Assembly: GCA_028023455.1 (NCBI GenBank)
Contig: JAQFVV010006840.1
Coordinates: 193,716-257,715, forward strand
DNA: 64,000 bases
Origin: Epiperipatus broadwayi
Taxonomy: Eukaryota > Onychophora > Udeonychophora > Euonychophora > Peripatidae
Direction of reading: 5' to 3'
Made by a program: the position numbers and the translations under genes. Below, in pieces: positions 23,465 through 35,425 of this stretch. Within the stretch, counting starts at the first letter, position 1. Every line of letters starts with the position of its first letter. The notes under the pieces were generated by a model. That model was not told where the DNA came from and made no database searches. It saw only the letters and a program-made list of their open reading frames with translations.

Positions 23465-25255
23465 AAGATGTTAAATTTACATATCAAATTTATTTATATT
23501 ATTGATATTTATTATTTTTTATCTTTCTTCATATCATCAAATTGAATTATTATTCTAATGAGACATTTTGTAAGCTTTCAATTTCTGATTTTAGTATTGA
23601 ATAATTATTGTATATTAGAAGTCATTAAATTGAACCTGATTTGGTAGTATATTTGCTTACAAATGAAAAACAAAATTAAAATTTCAATATTTGATTATTG
23701 CAAATGTTAAAAAAATAGGATGCTAATGATGACAAAAGATGCTTTTATCATAAAACTTTAGACAGAGTGGAGTGATTTCAGAAAATGAATGAAATCTTTT
23801 TTAACTTAAATTTGTATTTAAAATGCAATTGAAAAAATATTTATCTCTGAGAAATCTATTGAAATTCAGCTTTAAAATATTAATATTGTTTCCTAATTTT
23901 TAGAATTTTTCAAATTATTTTAAGATAGTAACATTAATGGCATATTAGCAATAATTTTCATTAGATGAGCTAATCAGAATACTAGGATTTTCATTGTTAA
24001 CATTATGCTAGAAGTTATTGCTTTCAGTTTTTAAAAATTCAATATATACATAAAAAAAATGGGAGAATAATTTATATTTTTAATTTTTCATAATTATTAC
24101 ACAAATATTGTGTAAAAATAATCATGAATTGTAATAAACATCTTAATAGAAAATGTCTTTAGTTATTCCAAAAATATTATTAAAATATTTTTGCAAATAG
24201 TGTGTACACTGAGTATAAAAAATACATCAATCATAGAGAAGACAATGCTTAAAACTCTTTTACTTTGCTGCTATTTGATTTAACTGGCCTCATTTGTCTT
24301 CTTTTTGAATTAAAAAAATAATATTATAAAATAATATGAATTTATAAATTTAAAAAAAGAATAATTATATCTCAATAGATGGCACTAGTAGTGAAATTTT
24401 TATAAATATATAATTATATTACTTTTTTTAGATTTTTCTGACTGAATATCTCTGAACTCATGTTCTGCATAATTAATTAATTGCATAATTAAATTGTTAT
24501 TGAATATTTACAAAATAAAAATATATTGGTAAGCTACAATATTTTTTTACACTTTTACTTGATGTTAAAATCTTTAATTTGATAAAGTTTTTAGTACATA
24601 GATAACTGTAATAATGAATAATCCAAGATGGAAAAAATAACACACTCTTCTGAGGACAAAATATTCTTCTGCAATTTTGCAGCACATATAATAAAAAAAT
24701 AAGTATATACCTCATTATTTACTCTTTATTTTTTGTAAAATTATTAAATAATTGTTTCTTAATAAATATATAAGATGTTTTCACTATATTATTTTGAATA
24801 TAAGATGCCCTCAAATTTAAGATGCAGTAGGAATTTAAGCTTGGGAAGTTGAAAAAAAAATATTTAAATGATTTTATTGAAAAATAAGAAATATTTTTGT
24901 TTACTTAAATAGAAACTACTATAAATATAATAAGCTCACCTAATTTATTGACAATCTTCTAAGACATACATTCACTTTCTATATCTTCACTTCAGAACTT
25001 GAATTCTCATCTTCACTATTCCACCAAAATACATCATCTTCAAAACATTCAAATTATTAGCAATGCAACAGTTTAAGATTTTTTTGATAATTTCTTCAGG
25101 TATATCTTTCTGAGACTGCAAAACCCATTCAAGATTGTAAATATATTGCTTACATTACAAAGTCTTGTTATGCCATAACATTTTTGTCAAAGAAAAAAAA
25201 GACTTTAAAATATGGTATTGACATTAAATGTTACTGGTATTTTTTTAATTAAAAG
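23465..25255. other. AT-rich DNA, possible transposon-end fragment
   Basis: Near 24765-24830 the phrases ATATAAGATG and TTTAAGATGCAGT recur, a style seen at ends of cut-and-paste elements in animals. A 72-codon minus-strand frame at 24497 is probably chance. Nothing else identified. Confidence 0.35.
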
Positions 25256-25259
25256 CCTT

Positions 25260-25800
25260 TTCTAAAATGCATATTAATAATTTGACCAATTATTAAAGTA
25301 AATAAAAGTTTTTTAAATATAAACTTCTTTTTATATTTGGCAAAAGAATATATAGCAATTAACATGAAATGCATTTTTGTTACCCAATTACAAATTGCTG
25401 CCATACATTGATTTCTTTCTCAATTTGCTTTCAGGCAAAAGTAATTTTTTCTATTAATATCTCGATCATTCTTCTAAAATAATGTATATTTTCAGAAATA
25501 TTTTTAAAAAAAATTATAAATTTGTAAAAAAAGATTCTAAAACATATATTTTTACTTTGAAATCCAACAAAGACATCTGAACTGTCAAAATTAATGACAG
25601 GCACTCTCTTGTGTAGAGAAAAAGAAACAATCAGTCAGAGTGAAGGCAAGTTCTTATCTCACTGTTGTATTGATTTATTAGTTTTAAAAAATTCTAAAGA
25701 TAATTCAATACAGATTTCTTGATTAAAAAACTGTAAAATTGGCAAAATAATGTTAAAATTAGGGTTTGGGTTAGAATTAAAGCTGTTTATAAAATTAATT
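25260..25800 (+). repeat. Dispersed repeat family R, copy 1
   Basis: Colinear with 36.05-36.71 and 56.71-57.40 kb. Landmarks: AATAATTTGACCAATTATTA, AAAAGTTTTTTAAATA, TATTCTTCTAAAATAATgt-type text (ATTCTTCTAAAATAAT), CTGTCAAAATTAATGACAGG and GGGTTAGAATTAAAGCTG. No coding potential. All copies have the same orientation. Confidence 0.6.
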
Positions 25801-26249
25801 GAAAAAATATTGATATTTAATGTTAATTCTTTATTATTATTAAAAAAGATTTAACACATTATTCTACATGGGTAACAATTGAAATACTATGTTCATGTGT
25901 AGTGTAAAGCAAAGATGGACAGAAATAAAATGTTAAAAACTTCTGTTTCTAATTTTAAATGTACCACTTTTACAGGTACAAAATTTGGAAAAAAAGTGTG
26001 TCATGTGACATTTGACTTGAATTTGTTGTAATTATATTCAAAGTAATATGGAATTTAAGTTTTATTTGACTAATCAGAAAAATAACCGTCTAAAATTTAC
26101 TGACATCAAATGGAAAATGTATTCCATCAATATTATATTGTTGTTGTTGTTTTCTTTGTATTTGAGTGACTGACTTTCAAATTTTAAAAAGGATTTCCAT
26201 TATTTGAAATTATGCTTTATTTTATTTTTTTTTTAACCTGTCCACTCTT

Positions 26250-26640
26250 CATTCAATTTTAAGAATTTGTATAGGCACATCAATTAAATTTGAAACTTTT
26301 GATTGATAAATTACACTCTCATCAGTAAAATTTAAATTTATTTTAAACATTATATTTGCTTTAATTTAATTTTTAAAATGCAAATAAACTATTGATTAGA
26401 TTATCTAAAGCTAATAAAATTTTAGCTAAAATTTAAAATTATGTTTATAATTTTAAAATAATGATGAAATCTAATGTGCTGCAATCAACATGAAGGTTTT
26501 CTTTTCAGCCAGTGACAAGTTACACCCTTATGTTAATGATTTCACTCAAATTATCTTTTCAAAAAATTAATATTTTCAAATAAAAATCTGGATTTGATAA
26601 CATTCTTCTAAAATAATAAATATTACATAAATAACTTGTG
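26250..26640 (+). repeat. Dispersed repeat family R, divergent copy
   Basis: It carries the order TTTTGATTGATAAATTACAC, ATCAGTAAAATTTAAAT, AATAAACTATTGATTAGATT seen in the other family R copies, with more divergence, and is probably truncated at the 3' side. Confidence 0.4.
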
Positions 26641-26649
26641 AAAAAATTA

Positions 26650-27930
26650 TAAATACATAACCTTTTTGTCATCCAAAATTTGCTTGGTCAAGTGAGTTAA
26701 AACTCTAAACTTTTGATTTGTCAATTACAGAATCAGCAATAAAGATATATATTAATCTTTTAATATTATATTCATTTTAATTTCATTTATAAAAAGCAAA
26801 TTAATACTTTGTAAGAATATGAAAGTGAACGAAAGTTTTTTCAAAAATAAATTTCTATTTATAATTATAATGAAATAATATTTTATATAGCATTCTGTTT
26901 TATAAACAGTAATAATAATCAGCTATTAAGCTAATGCACATGCACTTTGAAGATTTAAATTATAAATGAATACTTTCAATTCCAAACACAAGATGAAGTC
27001 TTTATGAAAAGATAGAATGAATTCATCTATCTTTTCTTACCAAAACGTTTATATATGGGCAAATCTTAAGCATTTAAAAATGAGAGCATGAGATATTAAA
27101 TAATCACTTTAAATTACTTTTACTATGCTTGAATAAATAACACTTGCAAAAATCTTTACAATTTTCGATACATTATTCTTATTTGTAATTAAACATATAT
27201 AATGAAATAATATTTTATATAGCACTATATTTTATAAACAGTTATAATAATTAGCTATTAAGCTAATGCACATGTGCTTTGAAGATTTAAATTATAAATT
27301 AATACTTTCAATTCCAAACACAAAATAAAATCTGTTTGAAAAGATAGAATGAATCCATCTACCTTTTCTTATCAAACATTTATGTATGGGCAAATCTTAA
27401 GCATTTAGAAATGATTATTATTACTATTTATAATTATAAAAATATTTTATAGCAGAGAACCTAAGAAGGATGTTCATAATCTATTAGAAAATGTTGAGTA
27501 TGTTAGTGATTTTCTTTCTCAATTTACATTCATATAAAAGTAAATAATTTTTACTAAAATTTTAATTATTTTTCTAAAATAATTTAATTTTCAACATATT
27601 TTATCAAAACAATTTATAATATGTAAAAAAAAATACTAAAAAACACTCTAAAACATTCATTTTCATTTTTAAAATCAAAACAAAGAAGTTGGAGTGGTGA
27701 CAATTATTTTGTTCAAAATGAGAACCAACCAATCAGCATCTAGGAAAGTCTGCCTTCTCCCATTGTTATATCATCAAATTTAAATATTATTGATTTTTCA
27801 CTTTTAAAATAATTCTAGAAAGGGCAGCATCTTACAGGACTTTTTAAGCTTTAAAATGATCATAAATTCACTACGATAACATTAAAATTACCGGTTTTAG
27901 AGTGAGTTAAAGGTATCAATGAGTTAACTT
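26650..27930 (+). repeat. Dispersed repeat family R, copy interrupted by hairpin repeats
   Basis: The left part (about 26650-26867) and right part (about 27416-27930) together equal one family R unit, as seen by comparison with 36.05-36.71 and 56.71-57.40 kb. Between them lies about 550 bases of a duplicated hairpin element. After the break the family text resumes with ATTTATAATTATAAAAATAT. Confidence 0.6.
26868..27415 (+). repeat. Direct duplication of hairpin element, family D
   Basis: Two direct copies of about 210 bases (26868-27082, 27200-27412) share AATGAAATAATATTTTATAT, GCTATTAAGCTAATGCACAT, GAAAAGATAGAATGAAT and GGGCAAATCTTAAGCATTT. Each holds a compact hairpin: AAAAGATAGA, a short centre, then its inverse TCTATCTTTT. 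A spacer of about 115 bases separates the copies. A third copy is at 38.76-38.94 kb. No coding. Confidence 0.75.
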
Positions 27931-28712
27931 GAAGCAAACACCAAAAGAGTTTAAACAAAGTTCAGTAAATACACAATTCCCACTTCAAAATTAAAACAAA
28001 GAAATCCTACTTTTCAAATCAATCACTAATGCTCTCAGTGCCACCTTAGACATTGTTTTGGCTTCTTTATAATAGCTTTAATTTAAATAATACTTAAATA
28101 TTAGTTCTAAATAAATATAAAAATGCAGTATTATGCAATAAAGATTTTATTATAAAATAAATATGAAACCAGAAAAATAGAACTAAAGATTGCAACAAAA
28201 GAATAAGTTAAAGTTATTCAAAAGCACTGCAGTATTGCATACTCCAGATAATAATTAATTACTAACGTTATGCATGTAAATATCAATTATATGACAATGA
28301 TGCAATATTTTGCATAAGTATTATATAATTACTATTAATTAAATCACTGGTAAAAAGAATTATTTTACATGATGGTTGGGACACTATTCAAAGGAACTCC
28401 TAATTATGGCAATGCCAGAAATGCTGTATTCAGTAAATTTCAAAAATTTCCACCAACATTTGTTTGGCTTATGAATACATATAATTAGATCTATTGGAAC
28501 TGCTTGCTGCCACAGTGCCAATTCTTATTTGAGCATGGTATGTTTATTTATTTTGGTTTCTCTTCACAACAAAGAAATTTTTATTGCTTTGATTTATGAT
28601 GAGTAATAATATATTCTATTTTTTCCCTGTAATTAACATTTATAAATACTTATTACAGAAAATGTGACAACTTGAAATATTATTTTAAACATTTATTTTG
28701 TTGAATATATAT

Positions 28713-29688
28713 ATATACCTGAGTCTCATTTTACGTGATAGATAGGTTCCTCAGAAAACACACACAAACAAAATCGTGCAAAAATAGACGTAACTTGCCT
28801 TGAAAAGGGGGGGATATGGACTGTGATTTTTCAAAACTCACGTAAAAGCAAAGCACCAACGTAAAATTTACTTTAAAATTCGTGCAAAAAAAAAAAATAA
28901 GGAAATAAAATATGACTAATAAAAAATTTCAAATTTGAAAAAAATTGATACAAGACAAACTTTTTTTAACTATAATATTTAATTTTATTCAAAACAATAT
29001 ATTTTTATGCATAATTTACAGTAATTTATATTTTTTGTACATGTTTTAATTATTATCGCTATTTGCCGGTAAACAGGTACGTTTGCAAACTGATAAAAAA
29101 ATCAGATTCTTCACAAGATGAAATACAACTAGTGCCAACGTCACTCTCATGCTGTGTTAATTAATGGTTTTCTGGTGACAACGTAATTAGTAATTAATCT
29201 AACAACTAAAAATTAAATTCTTATTTTTGTCTTTAATTTTCAATTTTAATTGTGCCCACTGCTATTACTCATCTTTTAAAAATAAACTTGCGGACACTAA
29301 ATGATTAATAATTGATTAAACGTTCTTTTTTAAAAAGCAAAAACAGAATGTGATTTAAAATGCAAAATTAACACGCACAATGTTTGAACAAATTTACATT
29401 ATAATCTTGTAAAATTTAATGTATGTATACATAAAATGTGGAAATCATGATTTTAATTTCATTATTGCATCAAATCTTACTATTATACAGCACTGAAAAT
29501 ATTGAAATTACTAAGTTAAAAGTCAAATTTCAATAATGTGCTATTACTTTCAATATAACGTGAGTGCACAAAATTTATTATTTAAAGTAATAGCGCAATA
29601 TCGGAGTTCGACTTCTGGTGAAACACGAATCGTGTAACTTCAAAATCATGTTAAATAAGTCTGCGTAAAAAGAGACCCAGGTGTATAT
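28713..29688. mobile_element. Pogo/Tigger-like non-autonomous DNA transposon
   Basis: The ends are inverted: ATACCTGAGTCTCATTTTAC at the left against TGCGTAAAAAGAGACCCAGG near 29662-29681 at the right, each beside a (TA)n run as expected of TA-target insertion. The internal start (GATAGGTTCCTCAGAAAAC, CGTGCAAAAATAGACGTAAC, CACGTAAAAGC) resembles Tigger/pogo-type MITEs, in which the ends read like CTCGTTTTACG. No transposase frame in about 975 bases. It carries an inner hairpin (29494-29625). The family assignment is from memory of motif style and is moderate. Confidence 0.55.
29494..29625. repeat. Hairpin related to family C flank
   Basis: CACTGAAAATATTGAAATTA, AAAGTCAAATTTCAATAATG and TGCTATTAC at the left face AGTAATAGCGCAATATCGGA and AGTTCGACTT at the right. 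The same kind of text flanks the family C palindrome near 20390-20450. Located inside the pogo-like element. Confidence 0.5.
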
Positions 29689-29964
29689 ATATATATATTC
29701 CCAATTGTCATTACATGGACTAATTGAAATAAAAATAAAGGTTGATCTGCTCCAGATATTATTTGGCAAATAGTAGTTAGTAAAAATATTAAATATGTTA
29801 GACTTTTTAACAATGATTAGCATGCAAAAATAAAATAATTGTATCTGCAAAATGCCCTTTTTTCCTTGCTTACATTTTGGTGATGATATTGTAAAAAGCA
29901 CCCCTGCTTAAAAATTTTATGGTCCACCACTGCATGCAACTTAGTTTCTACAATTGGTAGTTTA

Positions 29965-31035
29965 AGTATACAAAATTTAGGGAGATTTTTTTTTCTCGTT
30001 AAATACATTTTTTTAACCTGAAGGCTAAAATAAAATGTTTTGTTTAACTTATTTTTGTTTTGTTGCAGAATAAGTTAATTTCATTATAAAAAAATATGAA
30101 TAAATGAAAGTTATGAAAAAAAGGCAAATAAAATCTGTGGGTGTGTGAAAAAAGCTCTTAAGGGATTAGTGTCAAAAAACATTCCAAAGATCTAGTTGAT
30201 GTGCCTGTGTTCAAATCTATATTTATAGAAAGAAGGAAATTATTTATGAATTTAAAGATAAAGTTTTATCAAACAAAAAACAGTTTTCAAAATGTAATGT
30301 TTGAGGCAGGTGAAGTACTGCAGATATTTAAGATACAACTTGAATGGCTAAAAAAAATCATCCCCCCCCAATTTTTGTCCAACTTTCAGATCCTGCTGAC
30401 AAGTACTATATGAAAAAGTTTTCAGATCACAGTTAGTGTAGTTAGATGTTAAGATGGTGTAAGAAAAAGAGCAAATTGAGCTCACAAAACTGGCTAATAT
30501 AGATGGATATATGCTTCAAGAGTTTTAAAGAGCACTGAACACATTTTAATACAAAACTCCATGAAAATATCTGAATTTCTAAATTTATTGTTGTTCTTCA
30601 TGTTTGCTTGACAACTCAAATCATTTGCGGACTCTGAAGAAAAATAGTTTCAGTGTATATAAGATTATCAATTCAGCAAGTCAATTTGAACAGTGTAGCA
30701 CTCACTTACTGGATTTGAAATGAGAAAGTTTTCAAAGTTTGACAAAATTGAAAAGATTTTACTGAGAAAAAAAATCTAAAAATAATAACTTTGTCATAAC
30801 AGAAAGCATTAATAATATGATTAATCCTAAAATATGTTAATTTGCTCCCAAAAATACTTTTACACTTATATTTTTTATTTTTTGGGTTCCTCTAAGTAAA
30901 ACTTTAATAAGAATATCAAATTTAATCATTTTGTAATCACTAAAATAAATGATTCTGCAACTATTCACTTTTAAAATGTAAGCTATAAATTTTGTTTCTT
31001 TACTTATTGGGACTATATGTATGTAATTATATATT
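29965..31035. other. AT-rich DNA, no feature confirmed
   Basis: A 70-codon plus-strand frame at 30201-30413 has a slightly more protein-like composition (FKIQLEWLKKIIPPQFLSN) than other small frames, but I do not recognise it. It may be a relic of a transposon gene. No other feature seen. Confidence 0.3.
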
Positions 31036-31040
31036 AATAT

Positions 31041-31391
31041 ATGGTTACATCTTTATATATATTACTTTTTTATAAGTCTTTATATACACTTTAATGCGAT
31101 TTTTATATAATTCCTCCTTTATTTTTTTAACAGTTTTGACTGTGCTGCAGTCTTCATCAGAGCTACAACATTTGAACATATAATCACATAACCATTTCAA
31201 ATATGTTCAAATGTTGTAGCTCTAATAAAGACTGCAGGACAGACAAAACAGTTAGAAAAATAAAGGGGGAATTATATAAAAATTGCATTACAGTATATAT
31301 GAGGAGATTTATAAAAAAGTAATATATACGAATATATGAAGAAAAATGCAAAAGAAATAAAGGAGAAGGTATAAGAATAATGGTTACATCT
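31041..31391. mobile_element. Foldback element, family G, with 12-bp TSD
   Basis: Flanked by direct repeats ATGGTTACATCT at 31041-31052 and 31380-31391. Arms of about 135 bases are inverted: CTGCAGTCTTCATCAGAGCT and ACAACATTTGAACATAT at the left, ATATGTTCAAATGTTGTAGC and AATAAAGACTGCAG at the right, extending to TATATATTACTTTTTTATAA against its inverse. The 77-codon minus-strand frame inside is incidental. Target duplication shows genuine insertion. Confidence 0.8.
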
Positions 31392-31399
31392 ATATGACA

Positions 31400-32485
31400 C
31401 TTTAACTCTATACACATTTAAATTCTTGCTTTCTATTCTTCCATGCAGGTTTTAACCCCATAATAAATTTTCCTTCATGTAAAATTCTTCAGATTTTGCT
31501 TGTGTATCTGCCCCACCAACCAAATATGTTTTCAACTAGATTCCACATGTTTTCTACAAAAAAAATATATATATATTGATAGTTCCATAAGTTTGATAAT
31601 TTATTTAATGAATAATATTTCTGTAGTGTAATTTTCATAACACCATTCTCGTGCAAAATAAGGACTGAACACCTTGTAAAAGGGTGAAATCATAAACGTA
31701 TGACCGAAGACATATGAAAAAGATGTATGACCCCCAAGATGCAATATTGCATAGTGTACCAGCACTCATCAGTTGGCCCAGACTACAGTCTCTTACATCT
31801 ATCTTTATCATTGTTCAGCATATACAGATAGGGAATTTATACAGTTTAATTGGTAAGTGACAAGCTTTCTGCCCTCAGAACTTTCATACAAACCACTCGA
31901 TTTTCTTGATGAAGTAATACGCATTATTGCACAATGTGAAATGGTAGATTTTACTATACTCTAGAGTTGTTAATATTATGTTTATTTTGTAGTTGGTTAA
32001 ATAAATCCTCATTTCATTTATAATAAGATAAGTCCATAAGCAAAATCCGTACTCTAGTCTTTTTATAAACACGCACATAGTTCTACTAATATACTTACTG
32101 ATGTTTTACATATATTTTAAATAAAGTGTATTTATCTGCACGCGTGTATGTAATTACTTAAAGTAAAAAAAATGTTTTTTAAAAGTATATTTTATTTTTC
32201 TGATTTTATTCTATGCTCAAACATCGCTAAAACGCTTAATGAAATAAATTAAACAATATTAGTTTTTACATAAAAAAATACTATTTTTTTTTTTTTAACC
32301 AGTTGAACATTATATCTTATTTCTTCTGCGTACGTTAACTTAAAAACCTGCCGAGCCAATTAGATTGAGTTACAAAACAATCATTTTTTAGTATGTATGT
32401 GTGTGCGCGTACAATGTTTACTCAACATTAATGTCGACCACTGTTATTAACATGTAAATCTCCGTGTATTTTGTCATAGCTCTTG
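31400..32485. other. AT-rich DNA, no feature seen
   Basis: A 64-codon minus-strand frame at 31884 has no recognisable motif. No repeat family assigned. Confidence 0.4.
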
Positions 32486-32489
32486 TGCG

Positions 32490-32830
32490 TCATTTATCAT
32501 TTCACTTTAAGATAGCCTGTTCTGCTTTGCAGACAACAAGCTAGCCCATTAATTGGTTTGGTACCTTCCCAGCTGCAGTCACTGTACGACTGAAATTTAA
32601 TTTGTACCAGCTACTAAAATGAATTTAGCTTAATGTGCCCATCTATGAATCTCCGAGTTAAAGCGCTGCCCGAGCGTGGAAAATAAACGAGCCTACAGTT
32701 GAATATGTTACATTTTTTTTGCCGATAAGTCGGTGGAATAAAAACAACTCATTAAATTTATATCAACAAAATTATCAGTTCGCCACACACGGAACACACC
32801 AAGTTCATTCGATTTGTGCATATTACTGAC
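32490..32830. promoter_or_regulatory. Second motif-rich, CpG-enriched non-coding island
   Basis: At least seven CpGs fall in 32641-32760, against almost none in most neighbouring lines. Motifs: CCATTAATTGG (32546-32556), a homeodomain-type core, just before GGTACC and an E-box CAGCTG (32570-32575); CAGCTACTAAAATGAATTTA; CTCCGAGTTAAAGCGCTGCC; AATAAACGAGCC. No long frame, no poly-A tail or inverted ends, and no second copy in the window. I infer a candidate enhancer or conserved element. An unrecognised ancient repeat or non-coding RNA exon is the alternative. Confidence 0.35.
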
Positions 32831-33249
32831 ACATTTAATATGCATATATATAGAAAGAGTGTGTAGAGAAAAGAAATTATATAATTTTAATAGAAATAAT
32901 TTTTAAGTAATGATAAAACAATTTAAAAGCAAATCTCAGAGTGAGGCTACTTTATTTAAGCTATGCATTATTCTCTGACAAGTTGCCAGGAGGTCAATCT
33001 TAATAAGTCTGTTTAAAAACTGTCAATTTCCTTTCTTTTCACTGAGCACAAAAGAGAATATAAAAACGTAATAAAAGAAATAACAACTGTTTTAGTAAAT
33101 TAAAAGATTTTGTCTTCAAATTTTAAAATACAATAACTTAACAATCACACATTATATATATATAAAGTAATTATTTGTACTCTGTAGCTATAAATATACA
33201 ACTGCTGAAAAAACTCACCGGCAATTTTTAGATAAATATTTCACGAAAT

Positions 33250-33535
33250 ATTTGGATAAGAGAATAAACAGTTATCACTAGTGACATCATTGAAAAAATT
33301 AAGAGACTGTAATGGAGCAGGGCTGGACTTATTACAAGAGGAACTGATAATATATGGACAATTAAAGCCTTAAACTGGATTCCAATCGCTTTTTGGAAGA
33401 CCTAGAGAAAGACCTCGTATGAAGTGGTTGGATGAAATAAAAAAATTTGTTAATATAATGCAGAAAAGAGAAGTTATGGATTAAAGAAACCTTGACAAGG
33501 GTTGAAAATGATAGTGGTAATAATGATGATTAATT
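33250..33535 (+). mobile_element. RTE 3' fragment
   Basis: It aligns with the last part of ORF2 at 59-62 kb: AAGAGAATAAACAG, CATTGAAAAAATTAAGAGAC, GAGCAGGGCTGGAC, GACAATTAAAGCC, AAACTGGATTCCAA and GATGAAATAAAAAAATTTG, ending in TAATAATGATGAT. Several indels break the frame. 5'-truncated. Confidence 0.8.
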
Positions 33536-33539
33536 GTAT

Positions 33540-34785
33540 TAATGACCGGATGGGGGGAGGTGGTTTACATGTACATTAAGTAGTAAAATAATGAAAATTA
33601 TGAGAAAGGTAATTGAGAGGATATAATGACCGGAACAATCTGATGAAGCTGTTTCAAGAAGAAATGTATCGGGGGGGGGGGGTATCTAGGCATTTTACGA
33701 AATTATGATAATTTAACATACTAGTACTAAGTTTTCAGACTTACGTGCACCTATGACGGCGTTATCTTTAGATAAATATTTTATTAGGCTAACAATACAC
33801 TTTAAGCTTTAATTAACAATCAATATATCAATTGTCATTAAATTCGACTCTAAGAAATAATTAATTCGCCCCATTTCTCCCTTCTCCAGTATGTAATACC
33901 TTAAATAAATTCATGTTTTCTTCCATCTTAAAATTTCTAATCACATAAAAAGATATATGCACTCCAATATTTTGGCTGAATTAACACCTTTCAGTTGACC
34001 AGTATTGTTTTATTGAAGAATGCTCCACCTCTAAGTTGCTACTTACAGTAATTTCAACTAATTTATCGGCGCCTAGCTGGACCAAGTCCTGGATATATGT
34101 AATTTTATATTAACGTAATAATTTTGCCTACATTTGAAGTGGTTTAAAATGCTTTACGTTAGAATATATTTATATACGTTCAAATACAATTTGATCATTA
34201 ATATTAAATTAGTACAATTTAATCTGGAAATACCAAATTTTCTGCATCAGTAACTATGACAATATCCTCTTTAGATAAATATTTCAAAATTATTACTAAC
34301 CATTTATAAGACTAGAGATTATCATATCATTTTTGCCCAAGTATGCACATTAAACTTCGATTAAAAATTAATAAATCTATTAGTACTAAACATAATCATA
34401 TGAAACAAATTAATTCACTACGCTGTTTTTTTTTTTTTCCTGAGTATAATATGTTAAACATACTTATAACTCCATCACATAGTTAATCAAATGAATAAAG
34501 TCATTCAAAAAAATGTAAATAATGTCTTTCTTTGTTTGAATCATAACAATGTCAAATAGTCATTTTTGATAGATATATATTACGAATGATAATAATCTGA
34601 TTTAGATTCATTATCATACTTATGTAAATAATCTCAAAGTTCATATTAAGCACTAGAAACTGACAATATGGAAGAATGATCTATAAACCTTAAGCTTCAA
34701 AGTCAATCACTATGCCATGCAAAACACAACTAGGTAACTATATACTGTACTTATAACAGATAACAAAAATAATTTTACATTACAG
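33540..34785. other. AT-rich DNA, poly-G tract, no gene
   Basis: TAATGACCGGA occurs at about 33539 and 33625, and an uninterrupted G run lies near 33670-33681. The phrase CTGATGAAGCTGTTTCAAGA with AAATGTATCGG resembles the non-coding ends of PLE-type elements (compare GTCGAAACATCGG at 16.1 kb). Nothing else recognised. Confidence 0.35.
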
Positions 34786-34829
34786 AATTTATTTTTTGTG
34801 GTCACATATATTCTTATATAGTATAAGAA

Positions 34830-35013
34830 ATTGAAATTTTAAACTGGATTCCAAGAGATTGTAAAAGACCCAGAAAAAGACCACATGTGAGATGGATGGA
34901 TGAAATAAAAAATGTGCAGGGGTATTGTGGAGAAGAGAAGCTAAAGATTGGAGAAGATGGATTAAACTTGGAGAGACCTTCATCCTGCAGTGGATTGATA
35001 ATGGTTGACGAAG
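34830..35013 (+). mobile_element. RTE 3' fragment with 10-bp target duplication
   Basis: A 5'-truncated insertion, very close to the 59-62 kb copy (GAAATTTTAAACTGGATTCC, AGAGATTGTAAAAGACCCAG, TTCATCCTGCAGTGGATTGA). Direct repeats AGTATAAGAA at 34820-34829 and 35014-35023 flank it. The small inverse-strand frames of 76 and 79 codons over it are shadows. Good similarity and an intact target duplication make it one of the younger copies. Confidence 0.85.
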
Positions 35014-35282
35014 AGTATAAGAAGTCATGTAATAACAGTGTCATTGATTTAACAAAAAATTAACATTGTTAGCATTTACATTGAATCTGAGTATTATTAA
35101 AACTTATGTAAAACGTTATTGCTTATAAATAGTAAAGACAATAAAATAAGGAAAAGATAGATTTTGTGGATATATAACAGGAAGCTTCCCTCAGGTTCTA
35201 TATATTGCAAAGTACATTTTTTCACTAACATACTTTAGCCAATGTCACCTATGTTAAATTATTAAGCCCTTTGAAGATTTGA

Positions 35283-35425
35283 CAGTTCATCACATGATCA
35301 CCCTTTCTTATGCTTGTTCAAGCTATGAAAACAGGCAAAACTCTCCATACAAATCTTCTTGCATCCATTGATTACTCTGGCTTGCACTGAGTGGCACTAG
35401 GAGAGTTTTGCCTGTTTTAAGATTT
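35283..35425. mobile_element. Compact foldback, family A
   Basis: AAAACAGGCAAAACTCTC and GGAGAGTTTTGCCTGTTTTA are inverted about 80 bases apart. Between them lies GATTACTCTGGCTTGCACTG, the end module of family A. Outside the left arm is TTTCTTATGCTTGTTCAAGC, as in the large element. Internally deleted derivative, no coding. Confidence 0.75.

Larger units (their letters stand above)
28222..29960 (+). repeat. Dispersed repeat family K, copy 2 (interrupted)
   Basis: Colinear with 13858-14245 plus 15371-15795. Right-hand landmarks: GATCTGCTCCAGATATTATT, CCCCTGCTTAAAAATTTTAT and CCACTGCATGCAACT. It is split by a different transposon (28713-29688) from the one in copy 1. Confidence 0.7.

Noticed and set aside
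30201-30413. 70-codon frame as a transposase relic
   Set aside because: Composition is somewhat protein-like but no motif can be named, so it is only noted under the surrounding stretch.
32490-32830. Protein-coding exon in the CpG-enriched island
   Set aside because: No frame of 60 codons or more was found there on either strand, and no splice-flanked conserved peptide was evident.
34789-35044. Two overlapping minus-strand frames of 79 and 76 codons
   Set aside because: Both lie on the reverse of an RTE tail copy bounded by target duplications.
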